Shown here piece after piece: positions 51,827 through 63,872 of a stretch of DNA of 64,000 bases; the first letter of the stretch is position 1, and each line of letters opens with the position of its first letter. The notes beneath the pieces are model-generated. The model searched no databases and was not told where the DNA came from. It worked only from the letters and a program-made list of their open reading frames with translations. The DNA is from Plumapathes pennacea (lineage: Eukaryota > Cnidaria > Anthozoa > Antipatharia > Myriopathidae): positions 10,717,274-10,781,273 of the forward strand of contig OZ038463.1 in NCBI GenBank assembly GCA_964036295.1. Reading direction: 5' to 3'. The position numbers and the translations under genes are program-made.

Positions 51827-52249
51827 TTTTTATACTCGTAATCCTTTAATAAGTCAACGTTTCAACGCTGACTACCTTATGGTTCGTTAATGCGCGGAGT
51901 ACCTTTGCTGTTCGCAGTCCGCACTGATATTGCTTCACGAAATGACGAGCCAGGGTCTTAACTTTCAGCCAGAGTTGAGTCTTTTACTCATGCGATCTTT
52001 CCCGTCCTCATCCCGCAGCGATTTCAGAAAAATCGGACAATCTTTCGATTAACCGAAAAATACACGATTGATGTGAAATGTGTGATTCATGCTGCCCTGG
52101 GTGCCAGAGGTATCTCGCTCTCGTCTCTGTGGGCCGCTTCAGTGATCGTATGAGAGCTCATATAAAACCTTTTTTGGGCGCGCGCGCGCAAATGTTGGGT
52201 TCGCTAGTTTAGGGAAGTTGTAGTTGATCATGTCTCTTATTTTTTTGGT

Positions 52250-52265
52250 GGCTCCTAAAGGAGCC
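52250..52265 (-). terminator. Histone 3' stem-loop of H2A
   Basis: On the plus strand GGCTCCTAAAGGAGCC, i.e. GGCTCCTTTAGGAGCC in the H2A transcript. It lies 28 bases past the H2A stop. Confidence 0.95.
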
Positions 52266-52293
52266 GTTGTTTTGTAGCGGTAAATACACCACT

Positions 52294-52674
52294 TTACGCT
52301 TTGGCTTTCTTCTCGGTCTTCTTGGGCAGCAACACAGCCTGGATATTTGGCAACACACCACCCTGAGCGATGGTCACGCCACCCAGAAGCTTGTTGAGCT
52401 CTTCGTCGTTTCGCACGGCCAACTGAAGATGACGCGGGATGATCCTGGTCTTCTTGTTGTCACGAGCAGCGTTGCCCGCCAATTCCAGAATCTCAGCCGA
52501 CAGATACTCGAGAACAGCGGCCAAGTAGACTGGAGCTCCAGCGCCAACACGCTGAGCGTAGTTTCCTTTGCGGAGAAGACGGTGGATACGACCGACAGGA
52601 AACTGAAGGCCTGCTCGGGATGAGCGGGATTTGGACTTGGTGCCCTTTGCCTTTCCTTTGCCACGTCCAGACAT
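52294..52674 (-). CDS. H2A: Histone H2A
   Basis: Intronless, 126 residues, canonical replication-dependent H2A. The start is [16 protein letters not shown]; an extra in-frame TTG two codons upstream is ignored because the protein family starts at this ATG. The core shows [40 protein letters not shown] and [19 protein letters not shown]. The acidic-patch glutamates are intact. The C-terminus [12 protein letters not shown] lacks an SQ[ED] motif, so it is not H2A.X. A 3' stem-loop follows. The nearest H2B is a pseudogene placed tail-to-tail. Confidence 0.98.
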   Translation of the reverse strand: MSGRGKGKAKGTKSKSRSSRAGLQFPVGRIHRLLRKGNYAQRVGAGAPVYLAAVLEYLSAEILELAGNAARDNKKTRIIPRHLQLAVRNDEELNKLLGGVTIAQGGVLPNIQAVLLPKKTEKKAKA

Positions 52675-52767
52675 GCTCAAACTTTAGATCAAAATTGTTA
52701 GCTTTGAATAACGAACTTGAAACGAGCGCGGTATTTGTACGGTTTGCTCAGTCGGCGGTGGATCGAA

Positions 52768-52876
52768 ATGCACCAATCAGAACATAAGGCTGACTGACCC
52801 TTGAACCTCTGTGAAATTGCGACCAATCATTTGACACGCATTACAATGAGATCCGCCGCTGATCCCGATATAAATA
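52768..52876 (+). promoter_or_regulatory. Orphan histone-type promoter, plus strand
   Basis: CCAAT boxes at about 52771 (CACCAATCAG) and 52823 (GACCAATCAT) are followed by TATAAATA at 52869-52876. The spacing resembles the functional histone promoters nearby, and the same TATAAATA is used by the H2B pseudogene. No histone reading frame follows before the H1 gene. In many animals H2A and H2B share a divergent promoter, so this may be what remains of a lost H2B partner. Confidence 0.45.
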
Positions 52877-53197
52877 GACACAAGTTTACGATGCACACTT
52901 TTCGAATCACCAAGGGCATGTAGTGGCATACACAAACTAAAAAATTCACGTCTCAACATCCACAGCAAATGATAATTTGCACGAAAAAGAATAAACGTAC
53001 TGCCAAAACTATCGTAAAACCGTTTCTCTTGAAATATAAGATGAAATAGATATCCAGTAACTCACTTGTCAAAATAGTTTTTCTCAGTGATTTTCTTGAC
53101 TATTTGTCAGTGTATGGAAATCATCTTGTTAAGAGGCGTGCACAGTGTATGCGAGTGGGTGAAGTGAAGTTGTGGTGATTGCTTTTCAACAATTGGT

Positions 53198-53213
53198 GGC
53201 TCCTAAAGGAGCC
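53198..53213 (-). terminator. Histone 3' stem-loop of H1
   Basis: Plus-strand GGCTCCTAAAGGAGCC, 30 bases beyond the H1 stop codon on the minus strand. Confidence 0.95.
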
Positions 53214-53243
53214 GTTTTGTTTGTCAGGCTTGTGTGCGCCTTT

Positions 53244-53792
53244 TCACTTCTTGGAGGGCTTCTTCGCTCCAGTCTTCTTCGCAGGCTTCTTTGCCGCGGG
53301 TTTTTTGGCTGCTGGTTTCTTAACTGGTTTCTTCGCTGCTTTTTTGGCCGGCGATTTCTTGGGAGACTTGGCAGGTTTCTTTGCAGCTGGTTTTTTAGTC
53401 GCTTTCTTGGCGGCTGGCTTCTTTGCAGCTGGCTTCTTTTTCGGTGCCGCTTTCTTGGCGGCTGGTTTCTTCTTCGGAGCCGCCTTCTTCTTTGGCTTCT
53501 TTTCGACTTTCGCTGATGGCGCCACTTTGAATGAGCCCGAGCCTCCCGTGCCTTTTGGTTGCAAGAGTTTTCCTGCGGTAACACCACGCTTAAGGGCGAG
53601 CTTCAAATGAGTCTTGAGGCTCTCATCGCTGATGCCCTTGTAGTTGGCCTTGATGTACTTTGCGATCGCTTGGCGGGAAGAGCCACCTCGTTCCTTGAGA
53701 GCTTGAATGGCCGCTTTGATCATATCGATGTATGGAGGATGCTCAGTCGGCTTGGCTGGTTTGGCCGATTTCTTTGCTTGTGTAGCACTCAT
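53244..53792 (-). CDS. H1: Linker histone H1
   Basis: Intronless, 182 residues. The start is [15 protein letters not shown] at 53792, in preference to an in-frame extension with no homology. The winged-helix GH1 domain (about residues 18-95) shows [36 protein letters not shown] and [20 protein letters not shown]. The tail is a lysine, alanine and proline repeat ([13 protein letters not shown] units), including two SPKK-like CDK sites ([10 protein letters not shown]). H1 binds linker DNA and compacts chromatin. A TATA box (TATAAATT on the minus strand) lies near 53859-53866. The long alanine/glycine open frames antisense to this gene are artefacts of the tail composition. Confidence 0.97.
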   Translation of the reverse strand: MSATQAKKSAKPAKPTEHPPYIDMIKAAIQALKERGGSSRQAIAKYIKANYKGISDESLKTHLKLALKRGVTAGKLLQPKGTGGSGSFKVAPSAKVEKKPKKKAAPKKKPAAKKAAPKKKPAAKKPAAKKATKKPAAKKPAKSPKKSPAKKAAKKPVKKPAAKKPAAKKPAKKTGAKKPSKK

Positions 53793-53869
53793 TTTCACAA
53801 AATCGTATCGCAAGTGGAACTCCGAACAAGATTTGAGTAAATGCTGTCAGTGACTCGAATTTATAGCAA

Positions 53870-54766
53870 ATAAGCGGACCACTGAGGAAACATGCACGAA
53901 GTCCCTCATGGCGGCTGACTGTGCTAGTTTGCTTTCACATTTATTCAAATTATTAACGTTTTGCTTATTAAACCGTTTAATTCAAGTCAAAATGCTCGAC
54001 TCCAGGTATGATTCAATCTATCTGGAGGTATTTAAGTTCATTAAACGTTTATATAAGCATAAAATACGGCGGATAAACTGGCAATATCAGCAGAAGTTTG
54101 AACGATCCGAATCTTTTACGTTAAATTACACGGCGATTTCTGCGTATTGCGTGTTAACTACCACCTGAAAATGCCGGGAATTTATCTTGTGTTTCGGAAT
54201 TATTTCTAAATGTGTATTTGTGAAAGGCTTTCTGATTTGAGGCGAACATTTCGTGGATGCAGATCGAGGAGACATAACCCAGATTATTAAAAGCGCACCA
54301 TAGATGTTCTTGGTGCCTAAACTTTGCGCTCTTGATAAATTCTATCATCTACTTTCACACTGTCTGGTTGCGCAGAGTTTTTGGATGACACTGTTCGGCG
54401 ATGTTGTGCCAACATGTTGGGTTCGTTTGCACGGGCCTTTATTCCTTTGAACTCGTATGGGCAGTCTAGAGCCTATTTGCTATTTTGGCGCGCAAAATGA
54501 AAGGCGCCAATGTCCTTCAAACGTAAAATCCCGTAAATACGAATCGTCGCCATAAAAAACGAATGAAGTGGTGTTATAATCTCTATACGAATAAAGTCAG
54601 TTGCGAGTTGTGAATAGTGTAGCTTGTTTTATTCTGATCACTAGATCTTACGTATACTCACACAGGCAGTGAATCGACTTATATTATTAAGCATCCTTTA
54701 TTTACATTGTCGAATTCTTCATATTTTTATTCGAAGTGTATCAGCCATCGCTTCTGTTGATTTGGT
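53870..54766. other. Spacer between H1 and H3
   Basis: AT-rich spacer containing the H1 promoter at its left end. I recognise no gene. A frame at 53908-54168 has no family resemblance. Confidence 0.5.
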
Positions 54767-54782
54767 GGCTCCTAAAGGAGCC
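54767..54782 (-). terminator. Histone 3' stem-loop of H3
   Basis: Plus-strand GGCTCCTAAAGGAGCC, 24 bases past the H3 stop. Confidence 0.95.
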
Positions 54783-54806
54783 GTTGGTTTTGAAGTAACG
54801 AGCTTC

Positions 54807-55919
<1,113 letters not shown>

Positions 55920-55935
55920 GGCTCCTAAAGGAGCC
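55920..55935 (-). terminator. Histone 3' stem-loop of H4 copy 2
   Basis: Plus-strand GGCTCCTAAAGGAGCC, 28 bases past the H4 stop. Confidence 0.95.
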
Positions 55936-55963
55936 GTTGTGTTTGTGTGATGATGACACAGCT

Positions 55964-56281
<318 letters not shown>

Positions 56282-56334
56282 TCAAAATCTCAGTAGTTTC
56301 AAATCAATAGAATGATGGAATAATCGGCTGGTGA

Positions 56335-56392
56335 TCATTTATAGACTACACGGAGGACCTCTGAGGAAATAGAGAAATATTTTGATTGGTTC
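56335..56392 (-). promoter_or_regulatory. Promoter of H4 copy 2
   Basis: Read on the minus strand: CCAATCAAAATATT, then TTTCCTCAGAGGTCCTC, then TATAAATG. Order and sequence match the H4 copy 1 promoter. Confidence 0.75.
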
Positions 56393-56604
56393 TTTAGAGC
56401 ATCCATTGAATAAGTTCCAAGAATATCCGCTGACACCCTAATTCTGGGCCGCGGTGTCTGAACTAAACTTGCAAAAAATTGCAATATTCGAAATATCCGC
56501 AACCGCACCACACAGGTGTTCTAACTCGGAGGCCAATATTGCAAATCATGATTCTTGAGTGCACTCTAGAGATCTTAAATTTGAGCAATGCATGTGACGA
56601 GCTC

Positions 56605-56676
56605 GCCGTGATCGTATAGTGGTTAGTACATTGCGTTGTGGCCGCAATAACCCAGGTTCGAATCCTGGTCACGGCA
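56605..56676 (+). tRNA. tRNA-His (GTG)
   Basis: GCCGTGATCGTATAGTGGTT begins a full cloverleaf. The acceptor stem GCCGTGA pairs with TCACGGC, the anticodon stem TTGCG pairs with CGCAA, the anticodon GTG is at 56638-56640, and the T arm contains GGTTCGAATCC. The A box and B box are intact. A TTTT polymerase III stop follows at 56678-56681. The sequence is very close to animal tRNA-His. The extra 5' G is added after transcription. Confidence 0.97.
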
Positions 56677-57336
56677 CTTTTCATTTTTATAATTTAAAAA
56701 TATCCTTTAATTTTTTTTTCTTGGGTTGTGACCACGTGTACAGGCCCTATTTTACCCAGTCAGGGTATTTAAAAAGTTCATTTTACACGTTTATACAAAA
56801 ATGAATGTCCAAACCCACTTGCCTCATACTCTGTTGGACTTGCATGCGTAATAAATAAAGTTCTTCAACTATAAAGATTGGCGTTCTCCCTCTGTGCAGC
56901 GGCCCTCCACGGCTACAGGCACCGCGCAGGGAGAGGGGAGGGGGCGTTCAAGTTTAGTAAAATTATTTTTGTGTGTGTTGCTTAACCGGCAAAATTTTCA
57001 CGGAAAAAGTGCATATAATTTTTTTTTTTTTTTTCTGGGCCTGTCCTTGCAACTGCACCACTCAGTTGCCTGGTATAGATGAAAACCGAAACTTTCAAAA
57101 TTCACCTCACGTATTATTATAGCGGGAAAAAAAACGTCACTCTTGGAACCAGGCCATTGTACCACTGTATTTTGTTCAGAGCAGTTAGGAGAATTAGGAT
57201 TTCGACTTTTGGGGCTGAAATGCTTTGCAAAGCAGGTGTTTTCTCTATACAGCAATTAGCGGGTTGCCGGCCAATTCCCGCGTCCGTTGCTTGCGCCCGA
57301 TTCTTCCTCCGATCGTTCTCCAGTCCAGTAATTCGG

Positions 57337-58295
57337 ATGTCGGTACGAACTAATCCCATGAAGACTTCTCTTCGCATTACCGTTCTGCTGGTTGTAATAG
57401 CGCTGCAGTGTTTCTCTCACGCCGATGGTAGGAATATTACTTTGATTTTTCGTGTTTTTTTTTTTTTTTTTTTTTTTTTTTTTCTACTTTTGGCAAATCG
57501 CATAAATAATAACTATGTGAATATATTTTTATTATTTGATGAAAAAAAAAAAAAAAGATCAAGAAAATGCATATGTACCTCCTCAAAATTTTCCTAGCAA
57601 CCGTTTGTTTATTCATCATTCCGTAGTGTCAGGTCACTTGATCATAATGGCGGTGGTCACAATTCTCGGGGTTGTATCTCGGATAAAATGCAAAAATGTC
57701 GTACACTTAATCTTTAAATCAATCCAATTGCCCCAAAGCGTGCAGTCAGGACTAAAATTGTTTCTCACAGGATGTGCCCTAGTTATTCTTGAGAATCAGC
57801 ACCTGGACTTTCTTTATTTTACTTAGGTATGATTAATCCCCAGCAACACTTGCGAGCTGTGCACATCAACACCGTCAGTCTTATCAGTCTGATCAGTTCA
57901 GTTCCCTATATCGTGATATGAAAGTGGAAAGCTTTTGTGTCTTTGTTTCCACAGAGAGTCCGCAGTCTTGTTACAAGGAATTCACCGACAACTTGAGCTG
58001 GCATGAAGCCAGGATGAGCTGCGAGCGGATGGGGGCTCACTTGATCATCATCAAGTCCGCTCATAAAAACAGCTTTCTCAATGCAACAAATGGTTGGATC
58101 GGACTGAGTAGACTCAATAAAGAGCGCCAGTGGCTTTGGGAGGACGGTTCTCGTTTGGAGTACAACAGCTGGGGAGTCAAGAAGTCCAATGACGCGGATC
58201 AGAACTGCGTCAGGCGGCGAAATTTGAACGGAAGGTGGTACCGTACTGATTGCTCTAAACCCCGTCATTACATTTGTGAAACGCACGCAAACTAA
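57337..58295 (+). CDS. Secreted single-domain C-type lectin
   Basis: Two exons join in phase: 57337-57427 and 57955-58295, giving 143 residues (or 136 from the ATG at 57358, which fits a signal peptide better). The N-terminus KTSLRITVLLVVIALQCFSH is a signal sequence. The rest is one C-type lectin domain: SWHEARMSCERMGAHLIIIK, NGWIGLSRLNKERQWLWEDG, QNCVRRRNLNGRWYRTDC and HYICE. The four canonical cysteines are present, plus a fifth (SCYKEF) whose usual partner is missing. The sugar-specificity triplet EPN or QPD is absent (VKKSND in its place) and WND is replaced by WYRTD, so classical calcium-dependent sugar binding is doubtful. Corals use secreted lectins in microbe and symbiont recognition; a role here is only inferred. 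Confidence 0.88.
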
Positions 58296-58446
58296 ACTGT
58301 ATACTATATTATACAACAGTTATAACCTCGCCCGTAAACGAACAAAAATATTTAGTAATCTAGTGCGCAATTTTCAACACAACATGATGCTAATGTATGT
58401 CAAAAGTGTAAGGAAGCTCATCTAATATGGTAAAACACAAAAACAA

Positions 58447-58960
58447 TACGTAGAATGACTGTAAGAAAATCTATACAATTTGAAAATGAAATATAAGGAA
58501 GGAAGTAAAATATAAAATACATGTGCGTAGATCCACCATAAAATTAAATTCAAATAAAATGATGGGATATTGCCTTTTAGGGAACATTGCTCAACAAATG
58601 TGAATATTTTTAGTAAAATAAAGCTGTTTGCACCTCACTGGTATCATCGTCAAATTACTCAAGTGTTTGTGGCGGATTCGTGCACTAACGAAAAAAAATG
58701 CCATTCATGGCAAACAGAGACAGCGGACATAAAAAGTTATAAAGTTCGGTACAAATATTTTTTATTGATGAACCTGGATCGGCCGCTTCCTTGGACAAAC
58801 ATTTAGAACTTGATGCGAATGCTTTGTTTTACCTGACAGTTGCCCTTATGGTTGCGGAACTTGTAGAATTATCTCGAATTTATAGGCAAATAGATCTAAA
58901 TGAGAAACTTGCATATAAACTGTCATATCGACAGCAATCCACCTCGGGCATTTAAGTGTC
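58447..58960. repeat. Duplicated flank, copy A
   Basis: Matches 62521-63255 in direct orientation over its whole length. Examples of shared text are GTGTTTGTGGCGGATTCGTG and GACAAACATTTAGAACTTGA. Copy B has an extra segment of about 235 bp in the middle. The pair marks a tandem duplication that also includes the GPCR. Confidence 0.85.
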
Positions 58961-60519
58961 TGAACGTGGAAAGAGCATAAAGAATGTGTAGACATCACAT
59001 GCAAAATTTCAGCACCATCGCTTTCAAGTTCGGAAATATTATAAAGATTTCTGTGCTAAAAGTTGCTGGCTAGCAAGTTCATGCTAACCTGTGGCCAGCA
59101 CCTTTTCCAAGAAAAATCTTCCAAATATTTCTGAACTTTGGAGAGCTGCCAAGGTGACGTATATATGCTATGGACTGAGTTATCAGTCACATGGTGAATT
59201 TTAGGTCATGATGACCAGATCCTACAAATAGTCTATTGCATTTAGCTGCATAAACTTACTAGTGTTGTGCTCCAAAATCACAGAGGTAAAATGTCTTTGG
59301 AAATGGCTATGTCAGCTTCAACTAAAGGTCTAAAGACAAAAGAAGGTTCGTCAGTAATGTCACTCTAACAGAAACCAGAAGAAAGAAGCTAGCTCAAATG
59401 TTTATCTACACTCCTGATGTGATTTTGAATTTGTAACTTATGTTAGCAACAAAGAGCGGTAACTGTCGGTAAGTGGTCGGAAAGTGGTCGGAAAGTGGTC
59501 AGTGGTCTTTGGTTCAAATTACGTGCTTGGTGTGACGCTTGTAGGCGTGGTGTTACTGGTTTTCAGGTTCGATCAGGCGAAGCTGGAGAAGCGGGTCATA
59601 CGTGTACTCTATAAACCTTTTCATGCCATGCTACCCGTGACTCTTTGGAAAGGCATTCTCGCCAAGATACCAAGATAACTAACTTTACTACACAACTTCA
59701 CAATTTATGGTTCAAATAAAGGCCAAAACGAGTGTAAAGATGGGAGCGTAGTGCACTCGTCAGGAACCACATCAACTGGTTTATTACTTTACGTGATCAG
59801 TTTTCGCAAGCAAAGTTTATGAACACGTCATTTTTTGATCCATTTTGCGTGCGACTAGAACCTTTGCCCTGCTTCGTTTGTCGTATATTAATAAACAATC
59901 TATTTCACAGAAGGTCGTGAATAGGGCTGTATTTTTACTCGTCAGTTTTATTTTTCCCGAAAAATATAACCGATTCGTAAAAATACTCTGCCGTATTGCA
60001 CTCCATCCCGTTTAATAACCATGGCGTCCGATTCTCCGATTTACGATATAGAGGATAGTTTTAATGGAATACAGCGATCAATCCATTGTTTGCGCGTGAT
60101 GTAAAGATCTTGAACATAAATTTAATATTTAAAGATTTTAATTTGCGGACACGTCCGTTTCGACTACCTTCTTTATATACAATGATTTTCTATATCAATG
60201 AATTCATTGACTGGTTTTGCTTATAGTTTAAAAACTAGTATAATGTAATTGTAGTTGTAGGTAGTATAAGTAACTGTTTACACGACCTCACAAGCTATAA
60301 CCATTAATAAATATCGTGTTTAAATAAAAGCATTCTGACTTCTCTAATGAACTATTCGTGAGTACAAACACGGCGGCCACAGTCTGTCAAATATCAAGTG
60401 TCTCTTTAGTCAAATAGATATTAAAAAGGCACACATGCAGCTTGTCTTTCACAATGACACCAACAAAGTGGATTTACTTTGCTAATGGTTTTTAAATTGA
60501 TTAAATTAGTTTAATTCAG
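58961..60519. other. Intergenic upstream of the GPCR
   Basis: No gene is supported. A short patch of GGAAAGTGGTCGGAAAGTGG at about 59470-59505 resembles the minisatellite in the rhophilin intron. Confidence 0.45.
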
Positions 60520-60980
60520 GTGCCAAAGTAGCAAGAGTCCAACACTTTGCCATTTTTCTGAGTGCGGAGCAACAAAGCAACAGCCCTGTTGACGACACAA
60601 GGATAGCGAGTTCGGCGATTACAGATCACTACTAGCAAAGGTATTTAATGATTAAGTTATCGACGCAATCGCGAAAGCAAAGTGACTCAGCTTCCATAAA
60701 TTTAACAAAATCGTGAAAATAGAGTGTCGCAAAATATGACTATCTCCAACTCGCGGAATTAAAGTGTCGTGAGAATAAAATGCATTAAGGGTTAGGTTAG
60801 GTAAAGTAAATACATGTTTTAAATTAGTAATTTTATAAAATGAAAGCTTTCTTTCAAACAGGTGTCATAGCAGCAGAGGTCCAACGCTTCCTCATCTTAC
60901 TGAGTGCAACACAACATCTGACAACACACGCACAGACCTTTGGCGATTACAGATCACAAGACGTTTTCGATCATCTAACA
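60520..60980 (+). other. Duplicated candidate 5' UTR exons of the GPCR
   Basis: Two related segments, 60520-60640 and 60862 to about 60960, share a start after an AG (TTCAG|GTGCCAAAG and AACAG|GTGTCATAG) and then GAGTCCAACACTT- or GAGGTCCAACGCTT-like text, ending in GGCGATTACAGATCAC. The first ends in a plausible donor AAAG|GTATTT at 60641. The second runs on toward the GPCR start codon. They look like an internally duplicated untranslated exon. Confidence 0.45.
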
Positions 60981-61067
60981 TCTTTGAAGAGTTCACAACT
61001 CATACGTTTATTGTTAAATCAGTCAAACGGGAAATCCCACCGCTAGAGATCCGTAGAGTGAAACAAT

Positions 61068-62063
61068 ATGGCACCCACTTCGGAGTCGTTGGTCACCAAC
61101 ATGGCGAGCGTTCACAACAACACGACTACAAAGCCATACAATCCACAGTTTTGCTTTATTTTCCCGAAAGTACTTTTGGAGACTTTGGACAGTTCTGTTC
61201 CATACCTCGTGAACGCGACTTTGAATGTACCACTGGCCATCGTAACAACCTTCGCAAACCTTTTGGTTCTGTTAGCAATGCGTCACGTCACATCAATTCG
61301 CTTGCCGTCCAAGCTTCTGCTCTGCTCTCTTGTGCTGACAGATCTTGGCGCCGGTTTAGTTGTCCAGCCTCAGTTTATTGCTACTCTCTCCTCGACAGCT
61401 ATTAATCCTAACATTCCTTACCAATGTTCCTCGTTTTCTTCCTTCAATTTTACCGCGGTGTTGTTCTCCCGTGCTTCGTTGCTCACTATGACAGCGATAA
61501 GTCTGGACCGATACACTGCCCTGTTTTTTCATCTCAGATATCAACAGATTGTGACGACCAGGCGAGTTTGTGTAGTCCTTACATTTATCTGGTCGTTTTC
61601 ACTATTTTTCGCATTCTCAAATTTCTGGAACAGGGTACTGTATATAGTTGTTCATATGAGTGGCTTTTCTATTTGTTTCCTCGTCATTTCTGTGGCCTAC
61701 ATCAAGATATACCGGCGTTTGCAAGGTCATCACGTCCAACAGATTCAACCTCAAGCCAACGACCAAGCTCAACAACAGGAGGGAAGCACACTGAACATGG
61801 AGAAGTACAAACAAACAGCATCTGCCATGATGTGGATCTATGCACTTTTCATCATATGCTACTTGCCTAGCTTTTGCGTCAACTTAATCTTCTCAGCCGT
61901 AGGATACACTGTTCTCACGAAGTCCATTGTGGAATTCACCTACACAGTTATTCTACTAAACTCGTGTTTAAACCCGTTCTTATACTGCTTGCGACTGTCT
62001 GAAATTCGAACTGAAGTTATGAAACAACTTCGACGATTATGTTGTCGAAACCCTCAGCAGTGA
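61068..62063 (+). CDS. Class A (rhodopsin-like) G protein-coupled receptor
   Basis: Intronless, 331 residues. Seven hydrophobic helices are visible after an N-terminal tail with N-glycosylation sites (NNTT, NAT). Conserved marks are N in TFANLLVLLAM (TM1), D in LVLTDLGAGL (TM2), a TM3 end SLDRY (DRY motif), and NPFLYC in TM7 (the NPxxY motif of the family, with L at the variable position). A cysteine in the first outer loop (PYQCSS) could form the usual disulfide. TM6 lacks the classical CWxP, reading IICYLPSF. The C-terminal tail is short and has a palmitoylation-type pair (RLCCRN). The ligand is unknown. Large expansions of such intronless receptors are common in cnidarians. The gene lies in a tandem duplication. 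Confidence 0.9.
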   Translation: MAPTSESLVTNMASVHNNTTTKPYNPQFCFIFPKVLLETLDSSVPYLVNATLNVPLAIVTTFANLLVLLAMRHVTSIRLPSKLLLCSLVLTDLGAGLVVQPQFIATLSSTAINPNIPYQCSSFSSFNFTAVLFSRASLLTMTAISLDRYTALFFHLRYQQIVTTRRVCVVLTFIWSFSLFFAFSNFWNRVLYIVVHMSGFSICFLVISVAYIKIYRRLQGHHVQQIQPQANDQAQQQEGSTLNMEKYKQTASAMMWIYALFIICYLPSFCVNLIFSAVGYTVLTKSIVEFTYTVILLNSCLNPFLYCLRLSEIRTEVMKQLRRLCCRNPQQ

Positions 62064-62520
62064 AGCAGTGAGATCAACTCATCATTTAATCTTCGGAAAA
62101 AAGAACGTGAAAAGAACAACCACAAGATAAGTTCACATGACTGATTTTGGAACTATGAAACTTGCAGTTTAGTTTAAAGAAAGCAGACTGTCGTGTAAAA
62201 CGTTTTCATAACGAGCTTCATAAGTTTGAATTTCATACAAAGCGTTCAATAATTTGTTGTTTCTGTTGATTTAGCCTCTTTAAGCGGTCTTTCTCAGTTT
62301 AGCATGCAATTTATATTATATAAAATTACAGCTGTTATCAGTATTCAATATTTTTACAAGGGAAATTTAAGAAATTCCTTGTGAGTTGTGAGTAAGCAAA
62401 TAAAACGGTTCTCTAAAAGGGTTGTGTTTCCAAATATCTGCCTTTTTTGACGCTGATGACCTCAGGAAATACTGCACAGTTCACCTGTACTTTTCACGGG
62501 AGTGTAAAACACTAAGACAT
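62064..62520. other. GPCR 3' flank
   Basis: Probable 3' UTR. AATAAA-type signals occur (AAATAAAACGG near 62398). Nothing else is recognised. Confidence 0.5.
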
Positions 62521-63255
62521 TACGCAGAATGACTGTAAGAAATCCTAAACGATTAGAAAGTGAAGTGGAAGCAAGGAAGTAAAATATAAAATACATGTGC
62601 GCAGATCCACAATAAAGTTAAATTCAAATAAAATGATGGGTTATTGCCTTTTAGCTCACATTACTCAACAAGTGTGAATATTTTTAGTAAAATAAAGCCG
62701 TTTCCACCTCACTGGTATCATCGGCAAGTTACTAAGGTGTTTGTGGCGGATTCGTGCACTAACGAAAAAAAAAAGTCATTCACAGCAAACAGAGACAGCG
62801 GACATAAAAAGTCATTGTGTCGATTCTTTAAACAAGGCTAAGAAAGTCCTGGTCTAAACAAGATTTAAACAACACCAATGCTTAACGGACAACGATTAAA
62901 CGTCGTCTTTATAAACCGACTCCGATTTATGTTCTAAAATGTAATTTAATGTTTGGCTGGGTTACCCTGTTTTACGGCGTCCGCTTAAACTTCAATTTAG
63001 CGATAAACCAGGTCTAAGTTAGACTTTGTCTAAAAAATCGGCCCAAAAAGTTCAGTACAAAATGTTATTTATTGATGAGCCTGGAACCATCGGACGCCTC
63101 TTTGGACAAACATTTAGAACTTGATGCGAATATTTTGTTTTTACCTGACAGTTGCCCTTATGCTTGCGGAACTCGCAAAATTATCTCAATTTTTTAGGTA
63201 AATAGATCAAAATGAGAAACTTGCATATCACCTGTTATATTGACAGCATTTTTCA
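62521..63255. repeat. Duplicated flank, copy B, with a 235-bp insertion
   Basis: Direct copy of 58447-58960. It is interrupted at about 62811-63048 by a segment absent from copy A. That segment has inverted end motifs (CCTGGTCTAAAC and AACCAGGTCTAAG nearby) and AAAAAGT on both sides, as expected of a transposed element. Confidence 0.8.
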
Positions 63256-63872
63256 TTTTGTTTCAGGAAAATTAAGGAACTCGCATGTTTCGTATTTCGA
63301 GACCCTAAATTCGCACGAGCAAGAGAAATATTGCACAAAGACTACGAATCAAGAGAATTCCTATTTGCAGCGTGAGCTTGGGCTGGTAAAAGCATAAACG
63401 AAGGCAGCCCAATTCGTGGGTGGTTTTAATTAGGGACCGTGCATTTTTTATGAGATAGAGGGTGCTGCCGGGATTGCGGAATACGACGCGAAATAAAGAA
63501 AAAAGATGACTGGAAGGGAGGCCCACATGAAAATCTTGACAACTCTTGAGGTATTCCTATAAAAACAATACGTGAACAAGTACAACAGTATGAAAATTTA
63601 CTATATAGAGGCTCCCAAGCCGTAAGAGCATTCACATGTAGACATATTGTTACACTTTAAGAATACAACGTATCAACCAGTTTCACCACTGTAAAAGCGT
63701 CATTTTGAGAACAGTTTTTCAACTCGCAAGGGAAGAGATACAGGAAACACCTTATTTTAGTCCTTAATTCGAGTGAATTTGCAGCAGAGTTCTTACTAAC
63801 ATTCAGTAAAGAATTTTATGGAAGATTCAAAATCACTGAAGCACAATGCCTTCTTCTTCCTTGTCTTCGTTA
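63256..63872. other. Spacer before the truncated GPCR copy
   Basis: No gene recognised. Expected to correspond to the deleted 5' half of the duplicated unit. Confidence 0.4.

Noticed and set aside
53172..53610. Long open frames antisense to H1 (alanine-, glycine- and phenylalanine-rich)
   Set aside because: They arise from the lysine/alanine repeat tail of H1 on the other strand and have no family resemblance of their own.
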